DNA from: Paenarthrobacter sp.
GTDB taxonomy: Bacteria; Actinomycetota; Actinomycetes; Actinomycetales; Micrococcaceae
Assembly (NCBI GenBank): GCA_031179305.1
Contig: JAPSHX010000017.1
Coordinates: 1 to 64,000, forward strand
Direction: 5' to 3'
DNA: 64,000 nt
The notes beneath the pieces were generated by a model, which saw nothing but the letters and a program-made list of their open reading frames with translations, had not been told where the DNA came from and made no database searches. A program made the translations under genes and the position numbers. Below, piece after piece: positions 62,638 through 64,000 of this stretch; the stretch's first letter is position 1, and the number at the start of each line of letters is the position of its first letter.

Positions 62638-64000
62638 GTGACCAGCAAGAACGCACGCCTCGCCACCGGCGGACGCATCGATCGCAGCATCTCTTGGCGC
62701 TTCACCGTGGACGATCAGGAATTCACCGGTCACCCGGGTGACACCATCGCTTCGGCACTGTTGGCCAACGGTCACATCAACGCCGGCAATTCCCTCTATG
62801 AGGACCGCCCCCGCGGCATCATGGCCGCCGGCGTGGAAGAGTCCAACGCCTTGGTCAAGATCGCCCCCCGCTTCCGCGGCCACGTAGCCGAATCCATGCT
62901 TCCCGCCACCGCAGTTTCTCTGGTGGACGGCATGAACATCGAGCTCCTGTCCGGCTTGGGCAAACTGGATCCCAACGAGGACAAAGCCGAGTACGACAAG
63001 AAGTACGTCCACACGGACGTCCTTGTGGTCGGTGGCGGTATCGCCGGCCTGGCTGCAGCACGTGAAGCCGTCCGTACCGGTGCCCGCGTCATCCTGATCG
63101 ACGACCAGCCAGAACTTGGCGGCTCGCTGCTCTCCGGTTCCACCGCCCCGGAATTGGCCGAACAGATCGAAGGCAGGCCCGCTCTGGAATGGGTAGCTGA
63201 CGTGGAAGCCGAGCTGGTTTCCGCCGGCGAATGCACGGTGCTGAACCGGACCACCGCGTTCGGCTCCTATGACTCGAACTACTTCATTGCAGCCCAGAAC
63301 CGCACGGACCACTTGAGTGTTCCGGCAGCTTCGGGCGTCTCCCGCCAGCGTATTTGGCACATCCGTGCCAAGCAGGTTGTCCTGGCACCGGGCGCCCACG
63401 AGCGTCCGCTGGTGTTCGAGAACAACGACCGTCCGGGCATCATGCTCGCCTCGGCCGCCCGCACCTACCTGAACCGGTACGCCGTGGCTGCCGGCTCGCG
63501 CGTTGTCATCAGCACCACCAACGACTCCGCTTACGCTCTCGCCTCGGACCTGAAGGCAGCAGGCGTGGCGGTTGCCGCCGTCGTCGATGCCCGCCCGCAG
63601 ATCAGCGCAAAGGCCGCCGCCGCCGTCGAGTCCGGTATCCGGGTGCTCATCGGCAGTGCGGTGGCTGACACTTCCGCAGACGAGAACGGCCGTCTGAACG
63701 GTGTCACCATCCGCAGTATTAGCGACGACGGCGAACTCACCTCGGGCGTCGAACAGCTGGCTGCCGATCTGCTCGCGGTTTCCGGTGGCTGGAGCCCGGT
63801 GGTCCACCTCCACAGCCAGCGCCAGGGCAAGCTGCGTTGGGATGACGAGCTCGCAGCGTTCATTCCCACCGCTCCTGTCAGGGACCAGCACGTTGTGGGC
63901 GCAGGCCGTGGCAGCTTCGAACTCCAGGACTGCCTGGCAGAGGGCATCTCGGCTGGAGCAGCAGCGTCCATCGCGGCTGGTTTCGAGTCAGCCACCACTC
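62638..64000 (+). CDS. soxA: sarcosine oxidase alpha subunit, N-terminal part
   Basis: The frame starts with GTG, AAGGAG 9 bases before, and stays open to the window end (about 454 codons). It was absent from the ORF track because it has no stop. It begins with a 2Fe-2S-like ferredoxin fold region (RFTVDDQEFTGHPGDTIASALLANG), which in this family lacks the cluster ligands, then the FAD/NAD(P)-binding region VLVVGGGIAGLAAAREAVRTGARV. The C-terminal aminomethyltransferase (GcvT-like) part that makes methylene-THF lies beyond the right edge. Confidence 0.95.
   Translation, partial: MTSKNARLATGGRIDRSISWRFTVDDQEFTGHPGDTIASALLANGHINAGNSLYEDRPRGIMAAGVEESNALVKIAPRFRGHVAESMLPATAVSLVDGMNIELLSGLGKLDPNEDKAEYDKKYVHTDVLVVGGGIAGLAAAREAVRTGARVILIDDQPELGGSLLSGSTAPELAEQIEGRPALEWVADVEAELVSAGECTVLNRTTAFGSYDSNYFIAAQNRTDHLSVPAASGVSRQRIWHIRAKQVVLAPGAHERPLVFENNDRPGIMLASAARTYLNRYAVAAGSRVVISTTNDSAYALASDLKAAGVAVAAVVDARPQISAKAAAAVESGIRVLIGSAVADTSADENGRLNGVTIRSISDDGELTSGVEQLAADLLAVSGGWSPVVHLHSQRQGKLRWDDELAAFIPTAPVRDQHVVGAGRGSFELQDCLAEGISAGAAASIAAGFESATT

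Overview
The window is chromosomal DNA from a high-GC actinobacterium, most likely Arthrobacter or Paenarthrobacter (Micrococcaceae). The basis is codon use, frequent GTG/TTG starts, actinobacterial protein families, an IdeR-type iron box and many promoters of the form TANNNT-N6-ATG that predict leaderless mRNAs. I saw no rRNA, tRNA, CRISPR array, insertion sequence or prophage. Names rest on recognition of translated sequence; no database search was run.

Layout. 0.15-1.1 kb: rpmB-rpmG-rpsN, all cysteine-poor (zinc-independent) paralogues, with a 7-1-7 palindrome upstream that could be a Zur operator. 1.3-3.8 kb: two diverged SGNH hydrolases around a MarR regulator and a YciI protein. 4.0-9.3 kb: a ferric-siderophore uptake operon (binding lipoprotein, two FecCD permeases, ATPase, siderophore-interacting reductase) behind an IdeR box. 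9.7-16.2 kb: an FBP-type zinc-finger protein facing a jetA-jetB-jetC (Wadjet/Mks condensin) operon in which the nuclease gene jetD is not next to jetC. 16.4-25.5 kb: metabolic genes (acyl-CoA dehydrogenase, YchJ, flavin reductase, aldo/keto reductase, sulfite-oxidase-like enzyme, MATE transporter, S4 protein). 25.6-31.9 kb: a more accessory stretch with a frameshifted gene, a DUF6318 lipoprotein plus secreted PKD-like protein, a GIY-YIG-like protein, an exported thermonuclease-like protein, and a hipB gene with a broken hipA behind three evenly spaced operators.

32-37 kb is an asparagine operon: FCD regulator, L-asparaginase, aspartate ammonia-lyase and permease take asparagine to fumarate. 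37-44.3 kb is a non-phosphorylating L-fucose pathway: fucosidase, mutarotase, dehydrogenase, lactonase, fuconate dehydratase, keto-deoxy-fuconate dehydrogenase and FAH-type hydrolase, giving pyruvate and lactate. A divergent FCD regulator has an ACATCCGAT motif in its own promoter that recurs twice in the fucose divergent promoter. 44.4-54.8 kb holds a GNAT-AAA+ fusion, LtrA, an HD protein, SDR/TetR, GluQRS, two Lrp regulators with a LysE exporter, ArsR/SRPBCC and smaller membrane proteins. 54.8-64 kb is creatine/sarcosine catabolism: MFS transporter, creatinase, IclR and GntR regulators, then glyA-soxB-soxD-soxA. Sarcosine from creatine would be demethylated to glycine and methylene-THF, which GlyA can join into serine. 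soxA runs off the right edge.

Two families of dispersed palindromic intergenic repeats (two copies each) lie at gene ends. The points most worth checking are the nuclease-less jetABC operon, the GNAT-AAA+ fusion, the degraded hipBA locus with intact operators, the candidate Zur and fucose operators, and the set of predicted leaderless promoters.
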